From Mycolicibacterium lacusdiani (GTDB taxonomy: Bacteria; Actinomycetota; Actinomycetes; Mycobacteriales; Mycobacteriaceae), in the NCBI RefSeq assembly GCF_021916785.1, contig NZ_JAKCFC010000001.1:248001-312000 (forward strand): a DNA stretch of 64,000 bases, in the 5' to 3' direction. The notes beneath the pieces were generated by a model, which was not told where the DNA came from, did not search any database, and saw nothing but the letters and a program-made list of their open reading frames with translations. Both the position numbers and the translations under genes were made by a program. Below, piece by piece: positions 26,801-35,497 of this stretch. Positions within the stretch are counted from its first letter, which is position 1; each line of letters begins with the position of its first letter.

Positions 26801-28873
26801 ATGACGAGCACGACGGAGGGTGCGGGCGTTCCGGCGGCCGCGGCGATCGACCCAGAGTCCGCCAACGCGATGATCAGCCCGCAGCGGCGGAACTTCATCT
26901 TCATCGGCGTACTGCTGGGGATGCTGCTGGCAGCGCTCGATCAGACGATCGTGGCCACCGCGCTCCCGACGGTGGTCGCCGACCTCGGCGGTGCGGGACA
27001 CCAGTCCTGGGTCGTGACCAGCTACCTGCTGGCCTCGACGATCGCGACGGCCATCGTCGGCAAGCTCGGTGACCTGTTCGGCCGGAAGGCCGTGTTCTGC
27101 GCGTCCATCCTGTTCTTCCTCGGCGGGTCGGTCCTCTGCGGGCTCGCCGGATCGATGACGATGCTCGTCGCAGCGCGGGCGCTGCAGGGCATCGGCGGCG
27201 GCGCGATCATGGTCACCGCGATGGCCGTGATCGGCGAGGTCATCCCCTTGCGCGAGCGCGGCCGCTACCAGGGCGCGCTCGGTGCGGTGTTCGGCGTCAC
27301 CACGGTGATCGGCCCGCTGCTCGGCGGATTCTTCACCGACCACCTCACCTGGCGGTGGGCGTTCTGGATCAACGTCCCGATCGGCATCGTGGTGCTGCTC
27401 GTCGGCATTGCCGCCATCCCATCGCTCACCCGAGCCGCCGCACGGCCCAAGATCGACTTCGCGGGCATCCTCTTCGTCGGACTCGCCGCCTCCGGTCTCA
27501 CGTTGGCCACCAGCTGGGGCGGCGGCGAATATGCATGGGGCTCACCGGTCATCATCGGTCTCTTCGCCGCATCCGCCGTGGCCCTCGCCGTCTTCGTCCG
27601 GGTCGAGATGCGTGCCCCGGAACCGATCCTGCCGATCCGGCTGTTCCGCAGCCCCGTGTTCACGGTGTGCTGCATCCTCGGCTTCATCGTCGGGTTCGCG
27701 ATGCTCGGGGCCTTGACCTTCCTGCCGACGTTCATGCAGTTCGTCGACGGCGTCTCGGCCACCGAATCCGGCCTGCGCACGCTGCCGATGGTCGCCGGCA
27801 TGCTGATCACGTCTATCGGCAGCGGCAACATCGTCGGACGCACCGGCAGGTACAAGCTGTTCCCCGTCGCTGGCACCGCGATCATGGCCGGTGCGTTCCT
27901 GCTGCTGTCCCAGATGACGGCGGCCACGCCGACCTGGCAGCAGTCGCTGTACCTCTTCCTGCTCGGCACCGGCATCGGGCTGTGCATGCAGGTGCTGGTG
28001 CTCGTCGTGCAGAACACGTCGAGCTTCGCCGACCTCGGCGTCGCGACGTCGGGTGTCACGTTCTTCCGGACCATCGGTTCCTCGTTCGGCGCCGCGATCT
28101 TCGGCTCGCTGTTCGCCAACTTCCTGGCCGCCGACATCGGGCCCGCGCTGGCGTCCGGCGGCGCGCCGCCACAGGCGGCGGAGTCGCCCCAGCTGCTCCG
28201 GACGCTGCCCGCCGAGATGGCAGGCCCGATCGTCGACGCGTACGCCGATGCGCTGGGCACCGTCTTCCTGTGCGCGGTGCCGGTGGCCGTGGTCGGGTTC
28301 GTGGTCTCGTTGTTCCTCAAGGAGATTCCGCTGCGCGAGATCGAGGCGTCGTCGGCGACCGATCTCGGGGAGGGCTTCGGCATGCCCAGCACCGAGACGC
28401 CGGAGAAGATCCTCGAGGTCGCCGTCGGCAGGATGTTCCGGGATTCGCCCGACATCCGGTTGCGCAGCCTCTCCCGCGAGCCAGGCTGCGATCTGGACGT
28501 GCCGCGGGCGTGGGCGCTGCTGCAGATCTACCGGCACAACCAGGTCTTCGGCTCGGCCACCCTGACCGCGATCGCCGACCGGCTGCGCGTGCCCTTTGAG
28601 GTCATCGAGCCGATCTTCGACCGGGTGATCGACGACGGTCTGGCGCTCGGGACGGGCGGCAAGCTGTGGCTGACCCAAGCCGGTGCCGCCCGGGTGAACG
28701 CCTTGTCGGCCAGCATCGTCGGGCGCATCGTCGACAAGCTCGCGCAGTCGCCGACGTTCGAGGGCCGCCCGGATCGCGAGCAGGTGGAGATCGCCCTGGA
28801 GCGGATCGCCCACCGCATGCTGGTGCAGCGGGACTGGGCCGACGGCCCGGGAACGCTGGCCGCGGCCCGCTGA
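26801..28873 (+). CDS. DHA2/EmrB-type MFS drug exporter with C-terminal extension
   Basis: The product is 690 aa. The first 515 residues hold 14 predicted membrane segments, with MFS motif A as GKLGDLFGRKAVF, motif D1 LDQTIVATALPTV and motif C GAVFGVTTVIGPLLGGFF. The last 160 residues are soluble, with winged-helix-like SATLTAIADRLRVPFEVIEPI and GGKLWLTQAG, an extension also present in Rv1877, which likewise follows bfrA. It is a proton-driven exporter of hydrophobic compounds. Its start has an AAGGACGG ribosome-binding site. Substrate unknown; iron regulation is not evident from the upstream sequence. Confidence 0.92.
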   Translation: MTSTTEGAGVPAAAAIDPESANAMISPQRRNFIFIGVLLGMLLAALDQTIVATALPTVVADLGGAGHQSWVVTSYLLASTIATAIVGKLGDLFGRKAVFCASILFFLGGSVLCGLAGSMTMLVAARALQGIGGGAIMVTAMAVIGEVIPLRERGRYQGALGAVFGVTTVIGPLLGGFFTDHLTWRWAFWINVPIGIVVLLVGIAAIPSLTRAAARPKIDFAGILFVGLAASGLTLATSWGGGEYAWGSPVIIGLFAASAVALAVFVRVEMRAPEPILPIRLFRSPVFTVCCILGFIVGFAMLGALTFLPTFMQFVDGVSATESGLRTLPMVAGMLITSIGSGNIVGRTGRYKLFPVAGTAIMAGAFLLLSQMTAATPTWQQSLYLFLLGTGIGLCMQVLVLVVQNTSSFADLGVATSGVTFFRTIGSSFGAAIFGSLFANFLAADIGPALASGGAPPQAAESPQLLRTLPAEMAGPIVDAYADALGTVFLCAVPVAVVGFVVSLFLKEIPLREIEASSATDLGEGFGMPSTETPEKILEVAVGRMFRDSPDIRLRSLSREPGCDLDVPRAWALLQIYRHNQVFGSATLTAIADRLRVPFEVIEPIFDRVIDDGLALGTGGKLWLTQAGAARVNALSASIVGRIVDKLAQSPTFEGRPDREQVEIALERIAHRMLVQRDWADGPGTLAAAR

Positions 28874-28880
28874 CTCGAAA

Positions 28881-28896
28881 CTAGAACACGTTCCAA
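28881..28896 (+). promoter_or_regulatory. KstR-type operator upstream of AhpD-like gene
   Basis: CTAGAAC-AC-GTTCCAA fits TnnAACnnGTTnnA completely. It lies 31-46 bp upstream of the leaderless start at 28927 and therefore covers the -35 region. The complement of the same 16-mer occurs at 60977-60992. Confidence 0.75.
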
Positions 28897-28926
28897 TCCG
28901 CGGCGCGCGGGCGTACGATTCCGCCC

Positions 28927-29409
28927 ATGAGCCGAATCGGAGACTTCGCCGACGACGACGCGGCGGCCTGGATCGTCAAGTCACCCGACATCGGGACCGC
29001 GATGGCGAAGTTCACCCACGCCGTCTACGAGAAGAACCGTCTGCCGATGCGGGTGCGCGAACTCGCGCGCATGGTGATCGCGCTCGACAACGAATGCGTG
29101 GTCTGCCAGAACACCCGCGACGCCGACGGCATTGCGGCAGGCGTCGACGAGGACCTCTACGACCACGCCGCACAGTGGCAGACGTGGCCCGGCTACAGCG
29201 AGCAGGAGCGGATCGCCGCCGAATTCGCGCAGCGCTTCGCCTCCGACCACACCGGACTACGCGACGACGAGGACTTCTGGGCACGGTGCCACGAGCAGTT
29301 CAGCGACGAGCTGCTGACCGATCTCGCGCTGTCGTGCGCGATGTGGATCGGGATGGGCCGCATGCTGCGGACCCTTGACATCGGTCAGGCCTGCAAGATC
29401 ACGCTCTAA
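28927..29409 (+). CDS. Carboxymuconolactone decarboxylase/AhpD-like protein
   Basis: The product is 160 aa, an all-alpha CMD/AhpD-like fold. The central motif MVIALDNECVVCQNTRDADG has the Cys-x-x-Cys of the AhpD group. The last third is helical (LLTDLALSCAMWIGMGRML). ATG 28927 lies seven bases after TACGAT, so it is leaderless. Members act as peroxidase-related redox proteins or as decarboxylases in ring breakdown. The KstR-type box at its promoter links it to sterol-related catabolism, but the reaction is not known. Confidence 0.86.
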   Translation: MSRIGDFADDDAAAWIVKSPDIGTAMAKFTHAVYEKNRLPMRVRELARMVIALDNECVVCQNTRDADGIAAGVDEDLYDHAAQWQTWPGYSEQERIAAEFAQRFASDHTGLRDDEDFWARCHEQFSDELLTDLALSCAMWIGMGRMLRTLDIGQACKITL

Positions 29410-29413
29410 GCGC

Positions 29414-29872
29414 TCAGACCTCGCCGGTGGCGTCGTAGACCCACGACATGTCGGCGGTGGCGAAGTCCTCGAGCCAGCTGGGTGGCGCGTGGTTGGCCAG
29501 GGCGCTCATGTCCCAGTAGTCCTTCCACAGCGTGATCTTGCCGTCTTCGACGCGATGCACCGAGACGAACTGCAGCACCGCGGATTCGCCTGAGGCCCAA
29601 TGCCATTCCTCGTGGTGCTCGTACATGGCGTCCCGGCCGTTCTGTACGAGCAGACCGTCGAAGTTCTCGTAGGACGCCAGCGGTTCGAGCCCGATCTTCA
29701 GCCGTTTGACGATGTCGTCGGGCCCCTTGGCGGCCGCCGCGGGTCCGACGGGCACGTCGAGGTAGATGCAGTCGTCGGACAGGTAGGTCTTCAGCCCCTC
29801 CCAATCCCGCGCCGACAGCGCCCGCCACATGCCCAGGACGACTTCCTCGATCGACACAGTCTCAACCGACAC
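29414..29872 (-). CDS. SnoaL-like / limonene-1,2-epoxide hydrolase family protein
   Basis: The product is 152 aa with the NTF2-like fold. The start MWRALSARDWEGLKTYLSDD is typical of the family and HRVEDGKITLWKDYWDM matches the segment of limonene-epoxide hydrolase (GKITxWRDYFD) that carries its C-terminal catalytic Asp. The Arg and first Asp of that enzyme are less clear (NGRDAMYEHHEEW). A steroid isomerase or unassigned ligand-binding role is also possible. It overlaps the amidohydrolase gene by 11 bp and is its co-transcribed downstream partner. Confidence 0.82.
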   Translation of the reverse strand: MSVETVSIEEVVLGMWRALSARDWEGLKTYLSDDCIYLDVPVGPAAAAKGPDDIVKRLKIGLEPLASYENFDGLLVQNGRDAMYEHHEEWHWASGESAVLQFVSVHRVEDGKITLWKDYWDMSALANHAPPSWLEDFATADMSWVYDATGEV

Positions 29873-31649
29873 TGGTCAGCACGTCCTTCTCGATGAGCAG
29901 AGCGGGGGAGCGGTGCGCGGCCCGCAGGAAGCGGCCGGTGCGCGTGCGGCCGACGAGTTCGGTGGCGACGCCGGAGGCGAACACCTGGCGCCCGGCGACG
30001 AACACTGCGGGCACCGCCTCGTCGTTGCGGTTGACCATGCGGGACAGACCGCCGTACTGCTCGACGGGCTCCTCGGCGTAGGCGTCGAGCTGGTCGTCGA
30101 GTCGCTCCGGATCGATGATCGCGATGTCGGCGCGGTCGCCGATGCGCAGGTGGCCCGCGTCGAGGCGGTACCAGTCGGCGAGCTCACCGGTGAGCCTGTG
30201 CACCGCGGCCTCGATCGTCATGAACGGGGTCCCGGCCAGTTCGGCGTCGCGGACGTGCCGCAGCAGCCGCAGCCCCATGTTGTAGAACGCCATGTTGCGC
30301 AGGTGCGCCCCGGCATCGGAGAACCCCATCTGGATCCCGGGTTCGCGGGCCATCTTCTTGAGCACCTCCGGCCGGTGGTTGGAGATGGTGGTGTGCCACC
30401 GCAGCGCCTTGCCGTGTTCGAGCACCAGGTCCAGGAACGCGTCGACGGGGTGCAGGCCGCGCTCCTGGCCGACCTCCCCGAACGACTTGCCCACCAGTGC
30501 CGCATCCGGGCATTCGGAGATGTGCGCGTCGAAGAAGTCGCGGTGCCAGACGCGCAGGCCGAACTTGCTCTCGTAGTCCTTGCGGAAGCGGCGCCGGTAG
30601 TCCTCGTCGCGCATCAGCTCGTTGCGTTCGACCTCGTCGGCCAGGTGCAGCGCGGCAGCACCCGCGCCGAACTCCTCGAACACCACGAGGTCGATGCCGT
30701 CGGCATAGACCTCGAACGGCACCGGGAGATGCTGCCAGCGGAAGTTGCCGCCGAGGGTGTTGACGAACCGGGAGAGCGGACCCATCAGCATGATCGCGTA
30801 CGGATTGGACTTCACGTCGGCCGCCGACAGCAGGCTGGTCTTCAGCGGATTGCGGATGATGCCGACCGACTGCAGCAGTTGCGACCCGAGATTGAGCGGG
30901 TTCTGAATGTCGGGGCCGGACTGCAGGATTCGGCCCGACTTGCGGAGCAGGGACTTCAGCCGCCGCAGTTCGCGCGCCTTGGCATAGGTCGAGGGCAGCG
31001 TGCGGGAGCGGCACGCGTCGCCGTCGATCTTGTCGAACAACAGTTGCTGCGACGACATCCCGACGAAGCCCGCACGCAACGCATCGACGAGCATCTCCTC
31101 CATCCGAGCCTGTTCGCGTCGGGTGGGCTTTTCGTCCTTGCGTGTGGACCGGTCGAGGCCCATGACTGCCGTGCGCATGTCGGAGTGACCGATGAACGCC
31201 GTGACGTTCGGACCCAGCGGGCGCGCCTCGAGTGCGGTGACGTACTCGTCGCACGTACTCCACGTCTTGTGCTGGTTCACCGCGTCGATGACGTGGTCGC
31301 GCGGGATCGCCTCGACGCGGCCGAACAGGTCACCGGCCTCGGTGCCGTCGACGTGGATGGTCGACAGCGAACACGACCCGAGCATGATCGTGGTGACGCC
31401 GTGCCGCAGCGACTCCGACAGGTCGGGTCCGCCCAGCACCTCGACGTCGTAGTGGGTGTGGATGTCGAGCATCCCCGGCAGCACCCACTTGCCCGTGGCA
31501 TCGACCACCTGGGGGCAGTCGGTCGCGTCGAGGTCGCCGGCCGAGATCGCGACGACGTGGCCGTCGCGGATGCCCAGATTGCGCACCGCAGAGGGGCCAC
31601 CGGTGCCGTCGAACCAGAGGCCGTTGCGGATGATCGTGTCGTAGGTCAC
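29862..31649 (-). CDS. N-acyl-D-amino-acid deacylase-type amidohydrolase
   Basis: The product is about 595 aa from the GTG at 31649 (TTG 31661 is 4 codons upstream). The first metal motif is VLPGMLDIHTHYD (about 57-69), followed later by metal-ligand candidates IGHSD, HTTISNHRPE and the late Asp in GFSDAGAHLRNM. The C-terminal beta sandwich has GDRADIAIIDPERL. This is the D-aminoacylase subgroup of the amidohydrolase superfamily, zinc-dependent and cytoplasmic. Mycobacterial members are often annotated as D-aminoacylases without biochemical proof. It forms an operon with the SnoaL-like gene. Confidence 0.88.
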   Translation of the reverse strand: MTYDTIIRNGLWFDGTGGPSAVRNLGIRDGHVVAISAGDLDATDCPQVVDATGKWVLPGMLDIHTHYDVEVLGGPDLSESLRHGVTTIMLGSCSLSTIHVDGTEAGDLFGRVEAIPRDHVIDAVNQHKTWSTCDEYVTALEARPLGPNVTAFIGHSDMRTAVMGLDRSTRKDEKPTRREQARMEEMLVDALRAGFVGMSSQQLLFDKIDGDACRSRTLPSTYAKARELRRLKSLLRKSGRILQSGPDIQNPLNLGSQLLQSVGIIRNPLKTSLLSAADVKSNPYAIMLMGPLSRFVNTLGGNFRWQHLPVPFEVYADGIDLVVFEEFGAGAAALHLADEVERNELMRDEDYRRRFRKDYESKFGLRVWHRDFFDAHISECPDAALVGKSFGEVGQERGLHPVDAFLDLVLEHGKALRWHTTISNHRPEVLKKMAREPGIQMGFSDAGAHLRNMAFYNMGLRLLRHVRDAELAGTPFMTIEAAVHRLTGELADWYRLDAGHLRIGDRADIAIIDPERLDDQLDAYAEEPVEQYGGLSRMVNRNDEAVPAVFVAGRQVFASGVATELVGRTRTGRFLRAAHRSPALLIEKDVLTSVG

Positions 31650-31727
31650 TAGGCCATGCAACCCTGGGCGACCACCGGTGTCAACGAAATCGTGAACAGA
31701 TTCCGATATTTGTCTACCGATTGGCCG

Positions 31728-32657
31728 CTACTGCTCGACCCACGCGTCGGGCCGCCTGCCGTCGACGTCGGTGAACCCGTACTCCCAGGACAATTGCGCC
31801 GAATTCACCGAGCGCTGATTCCACCGGGCACGATTGGGATCCGCGGCGATCGCGGCGACACCGCGACCGACGAAGCGGGTGCTCTCCGACGCGTCGAAGC
31901 CCGGGGGCGCGACGGGGTAGCCGTCGGCCCGGTCGGGGTTCATCGCGTCCCGCCAGTTGCTCTCGGTGACGCCGTAGTTGTCGAGCATCATCTCCGAACG
32001 CAGCCACCCCGGGGTGACCGACACCGCGGTGGCGCCGTACGGCGCCAGGTCGTGACCGTGGCTGAACGCCAGCCGGTTCACCGAGACCTTGGCCAGGTCG
32101 TAGAACACCGACACCCGGTAGTGGTTCGCGTTGAAGTCCGCCGTCCCATCGGTGACCTCGACCAGCAGTCCGCCCGGCCGCGCGACCAGGAGCGGATGCA
32201 GGCAGTGCGACGTGATCAGGTGCGTGTCGACGCCCAGCCGAAGGATCCGCAGGCCGTCGTCGAGGTCGTGCTCCCACACCGGACGGTTCCACGAGCGGGG
32301 TGCGCCCTTGAGGATCTCGGCGCCCCACACGTCGTTCACCAACACGTCGATCGCGCCGTAGTCGGACCGCAGCCGGTCGGCGAGACCGCGCACCTGATCG
32401 GGATCGAGGTGGTCGACCGCGATCGCGACGCCGACGCCGCCGAGTTCGGTGACGAGTTCGGCCGTCTCCTCGATGATCTCGGGGCGGTCGTAGTCTGACT
32501 TCAGCGTTCCCGCCGCGCTGCTCCGGCCGGTGCACACGACGGTGGCGCCCGCCTCGCCGAGTGCGGCGGCGATGCCCCGGCCCGCACCCCGTGTCGCTCC
32601 TGCGACGACGGCGACGCGGCCGCGCAGGTCCGGCGTCGGGACCGGGGAGGGGTTTGC
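31728..32657 (-). CDS. Short-chain dehydrogenase/reductase
   Basis: The product is about 309 aa from the GTG at 32657, placed just before the Rossmann strand; a start at 32717 would add 20 residues that look disordered. The cofactor motif is VVAGATRGAGRGIA, the Asn of the VLVNDVWG strand replaces NNAG, and the catalytic Tyr and Lys are in FYDLAKVSVNR; the catalytic Ser position appears to be Thr in VTDGT. NADP preference is suggested by the following CTGRSS. It is divergent from the dienelactone-hydrolase gene. Substrate unknown. Confidence 0.88.
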   Translation of the reverse strand, partial: ANPSPVPTPDLRGRVAVVAGATRGAGRGIAAALGEAGATVVCTGRSSAAGTLKSDYDRPEIIEETAELVTELGGVGVAIAVDHLDPDQVRGLADRLRSDYGAIDVLVNDVWGAEILKGAPRSWNRPVWEHDLDDGLRILRLGVDTHLITSHCLHPLLVARPGGLLVEVTDGTADFNANHYRVSVFYDLAKVSVNRLAFSHGHDLAPYGATAVSVTPGWLRSEMMLDNYGVTESNWRDAMNPDRADGYPVAPPGFDASESTRFVGRGVAAIAADPNRARWNQRSVNSAQLSWEYGFTDVDGRRPDAWVEQ

Positions 32658-32727
32658 CACCAGGACAGTATCGGTGGTCAGGGCCGTTTTCAGCGGCAGT
32701 TCGGCCGACCGGGGCATACTCGCGGAG

Positions 32728-33663
32728 GTGACCCCACTGCAGCGCTACATCGCCGAGGAGATCGCCACCGACCACGTCGACGGCCTGATGTCTCGACGGG
32801 AGGCCTTACGACGGATGGCGCTGATCGGCGTCGGCGCCACCGCGGCAGGCGCACTGATCACCGCCTGCGGCGGGAACGGCGACGAGTCCGCGGCCCCCGA
32901 GAGCACTGCGACGACGGCAGGGAGCGGGGGCTCGACCACCGAGAGCGCCAGTGCCGCACCGCCACCCGGGGCCGACGCCGAAGTGCCCACCGAACCCATC
33001 ACGTGGGCGGGCCCGCAGGGCGACCTGCAGGGCGCGTGGGCAGCCGCCGGGGCGCCGAAGGGCGCCCTGCTCGTCATCCACGAGAACAAGGGCCTGACCG
33101 ACTGGACCAGGTCGGTCGCCGGGCGGTTCGCGGGCATCGGCTATTCCGCACTCGCCATCGACCTGCTGTCCGGGCAGGGCGGCACGGCCACGTTCACCGA
33201 CCCGGCCCAGGCCACCGCGGCGCTGAGCAAGATCTCACCGCCCGAATTCGTGGCGAACCTGCGGTCCGGTCTCGACGAAGTGGCGCGTCGCACGCCCGGC
33301 GTGAGGCTCGCCGCGATCGGGTTCTGCATGGGCGGCGGACTCACCTGGCAACTCCTCGCCGCCGGTGAACCGCGGCTGACCGCCGCGTTCCCCTTCTACG
33401 GCCCGCTGCCCGAGGGTGCGGACCTCGCGGGCTCGAAGAACGCGGCGGTACTGGGCTTCTACGGCGAGAAGGACGCCCGCGTCAACGCCACCAAGGACGC
33501 CGCCGAGCAAGCCCTGACCGAGGCCGGCCTGGTCCACGAACTCGTCGTCGAACAGGGCGCCGATCACGCGTTCTTCAACGACACCGGACAGCGTTACGAC
33601 CCGACCGCCGCTGCCGACGCATGGCAGCGCGTCGGGGCCTGGCTGACCCAACACGTCGGCTGA
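32728..33663 (+). CDS. Exported dienelactone hydrolase-family protein
   Basis: The product is about 311 aa from the GTG at 32728. A twin-arginine-like segment (MSRREALRRMALIGVGATAAGALITACGG) gives a TAT lipoprotein signal ending in the lipobox LITAC at about residue 49. A Ser/Thr/Pro-rich linker follows. The hydrolase domain has LLVIHENKGLTDW, nucleophile region GFCMGGG, where Cys replaces Ser as in dienelactone hydrolase, and the late Asp and His in GEKDARV and GADHAFF. It would act outside the membrane on a lactone or ester. A hairpin follows the gene. Confidence 0.9.
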   Translation: MTPLQRYIAEEIATDHVDGLMSRREALRRMALIGVGATAAGALITACGGNGDESAAPESTATTAGSGGSTTESASAAPPPGADAEVPTEPITWAGPQGDLQGAWAAAGAPKGALLVIHENKGLTDWTRSVAGRFAGIGYSALAIDLLSGQGGTATFTDPAQATAALSKISPPEFVANLRSGLDEVARRTPGVRLAAIGFCMGGGLTWQLLAAGEPRLTAAFPFYGPLPEGADLAGSKNAAVLGFYGEKDARVNATKDAAEQALTEAGLVHELVVEQGADHAFFNDTGQRYDPTAAADAWQRVGAWLTQHVG

Positions 33664-33697
33664 CGACCGCTGACCCCATGTCGGCTGTCGCCGACTA

Positions 33698-33719
33698 CGG
33701 CAGGCGTGTTCGCCTGCCG
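33698..33719 (+). terminator. Short intergenic hairpin
   Basis: CGGCAGGCG-TGTT-CGCCTGCCG is a perfect 9-bp stem with a 4-nt loop, 35 bp after the dienelactone-hydrolase stop. There is no clear U tract, but position and stability suit a terminator between two plus-strand genes. Confidence 0.6.
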
Positions 33720-33781
33720 TTCGCCTCGTCGTCGACCCGACGTTCGCCCCTGCACACACGGCGCCGATACGATGGATGGAC

Positions 33782-34894
33782 ATGCGGGTCGTCCAGGTTG
33801 CCAACTTCTACGGCCCCCGTTCCGGCGGGCTGCGCACCGCCGTCGACCGCCTTGGGGCGGAGTACTGCGCTGCCGGCCACGAGGTGTTCCTCGTGGTTCC
33901 CGGCGCCGATGAAGACGTCCGCCAGCTGCCATCGGGTGTGCAGCGAATGTCGCTGCCCGCCAGACTGATTCCCTTCACCGGCGGCTACCGCGCAGTGCGG
34001 CCGAGCCCCGTCACCGCGCTGCTGGAGCGTCTCGGACCCGACGCCATCGAGGTGTCCGACCGGTTGACGCTGCGCTCGCTGGGACAGTGGGGCCGGGCAC
34101 ACGGCGTGTCGACGGTCATGATCTCCCACGAGCGTCTCGACCGCCTGGCAGGACAACTGCTGCCACGGCGGCTCGCCCGGTCGGTCGCCGACGTCGCGAA
34201 CCGGCGGACGGCCGCCGACTACGACGTCGTGGTCTGCACGACCGGTTTCGCGCGGGCGGAGTTCGATCGCATCGGCGCGCGCAACGTGGTGACGGTGCCG
34301 CTGGGCGTCGACCTCGAGCAGTTCCATCCGCGGTGGCGAAGCCAGCTCGTCCGCAACCGGTGGGCCGCACCGGAGCAGACGCTGCTGGTGCACTGCGGCA
34401 GGCTCTCGGTCGAGAAGCACGTACACCGCAGCATCGACACCGTTGCGGCACTGCGCGATTCGGGGGTGGACGCGCGGATGGTCGTCGTCGGCGAAGGCCC
34501 CATGCGATCACGCCTGGAACGGCAGGCCGCCCGCCTGCCCGTCGACTTCACCGGCTTCGTCGGCTGCCGGGACACCGTCGCGGCCATCCTCGCGTCCGCC
34601 GACGTCGCCATCGCGCCCGGACCGCACGAGACCTTCGGCTTGGCTGCACTGGAGGCGCTGGCCTGCGGCACCCCGGCCGTCGTGTCGAAGACGTCCGCCC
34701 TGGCCGAGATCCTGTCCGACGACAGCGGGGTGGCCGCCGACAACGATCCCGGGGCCATCGCGGAGGCGGTCGCATCGATCATCGACCGGCCCGAGTCGGT
34801 GCGCAGGCGCAGCGCCAGGAGGCGGGCCGAGGAGTTCCCCTGGCCGCGGTCGGCCGCGGGCATGCTCGACGCTCTCGGCGTGGGCGGGCGCTAG
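33782..34894 (+). CDS. GT4-family glycosyltransferase
   Basis: The product is about 370 aa. ATG 33782 follows the -10 element TACGAT by 8 bases, while ATG 33776 would start MDMRVV. The GT-B fold is clear: N-terminal MRVVQVANFYGPRSGGLRTA, linker TVPLGVDLEQFHPRW, second Rossmann domain with LLVHCGRLSVEKHV, and the EX7E motif in PHETFGLAALEALACGTPAVV. It is cytoplasmic or peripheral to the membrane and probably uses an NDP- or GDP-sugar for lipid or polysaccharide glycosylation. It resembles the mannosyltransferases PimB and MgtA in layout, but the subfamily cannot be fixed by eye. Confidence 0.88.
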   Translation: MRVVQVANFYGPRSGGLRTAVDRLGAEYCAAGHEVFLVVPGADEDVRQLPSGVQRMSLPARLIPFTGGYRAVRPSPVTALLERLGPDAIEVSDRLTLRSLGQWGRAHGVSTVMISHERLDRLAGQLLPRRLARSVADVANRRTAADYDVVVCTTGFARAEFDRIGARNVVTVPLGVDLEQFHPRWRSQLVRNRWAAPEQTLLVHCGRLSVEKHVHRSIDTVAALRDSGVDARMVVVGEGPMRSRLERQAARLPVDFTGFVGCRDTVAAILASADVAIAPGPHETFGLAALEALACGTPAVVSKTSALAEILSDDSGVAADNDPGAIAEAVASIIDRPESVRRRSARRRAEEFPWPRSAAGMLDALGVGGR

Positions 34895-35008
34895 GTGGGG
34901 CGGCTCGCCGGCGTTTGAGATCGCCTGTCGGCGGGCACTCGAACTTACAGGTACGTCAATACGTGGGTCGTCCATGTCCCGCCCGTGCCGCTGACCGAAG
35001 GAGTCGTC

Positions 35009-35497
35009 ATGTCGACCACCACCTGGATCATCGTCGCCGTCGTTGCCGTCATCGTCATCGCACTCATCGCCTTCGCCGTGCGCAGCGCGTCGCACAAGAA
35101 GCGCGCCGCCGAGGCCGACCGCATCCGCGAAGAAGTGCACGTCGAAGGCCGCAAGCTCGAGCGGCGCGAGTCCATTGCCGCGGAGACCGAGGCCAAGGCA
35201 CGCGCAGCGCAGGCCGAGGCGGAGGCCAAGGCAGCCGAGGCCGCACGCCTGCAGGACCGGGCGAGCAGTCATCGCGAGGTGGTCGACTCGACCCGCTCGA
35301 ATCTCGACGAGCGTCGCGAGCACGCCGACTCGCTGGATCCGCGGGTGAAGTCGTCCGGCCGGGCCGACGACCAGGTCGACGAGTCGGACCGCGTCGTCGT
35401 GCGCGACGGCAACGACGTCCAGGCGCAGGACGTGCGTCACGACGTGCAGGCCCAGGACGTCCACGGACGCCACGCCGACGGACGCCCGACCCGCTAA
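35009..35497 (+). CDS. Single-pass membrane protein with coiled coil
   Basis: The product is 162 aa from the ATG at 35009, preceded by GAAGGAG. One membrane helix (WIIVAVVAVIVIALIAFAV, about 6-24) is followed by a long charged coiled coil (about 30-85) in which Ala, Lys and Glu alternate. An acidic, low-complexity tail contains two copies of a DVQAQDV unit encoded by a tandem 27-nt imperfect repeat (35414-35467). The topology suggests a short periplasmic or N-terminal anchor with the coiled coil in the cytoplasm. Function unknown. Its last 4 bp overlap the convergent TetR gene. Confidence 0.75.
   Translation: MSTTTWIIVAVVAVIVIALIAFAVRSASHKKRAAEADRIREEVHVEGRKLERRESIAAETEAKARAAQAEAEAKAAEAARLQDRASSHREVVDSTRSNLDERREHADSLDPRVKSSGRADDQVDESDRVVVRDGNDVQAQDVRHDVQAQDVHGRHADGRPTR

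Noticed and set aside
29829..31652. Plus-strand open frame of 607 codons
   Set aside because: Antisense to the amidohydrolase; no recognisable domain, and amino acid use fits the mirror of that gene.
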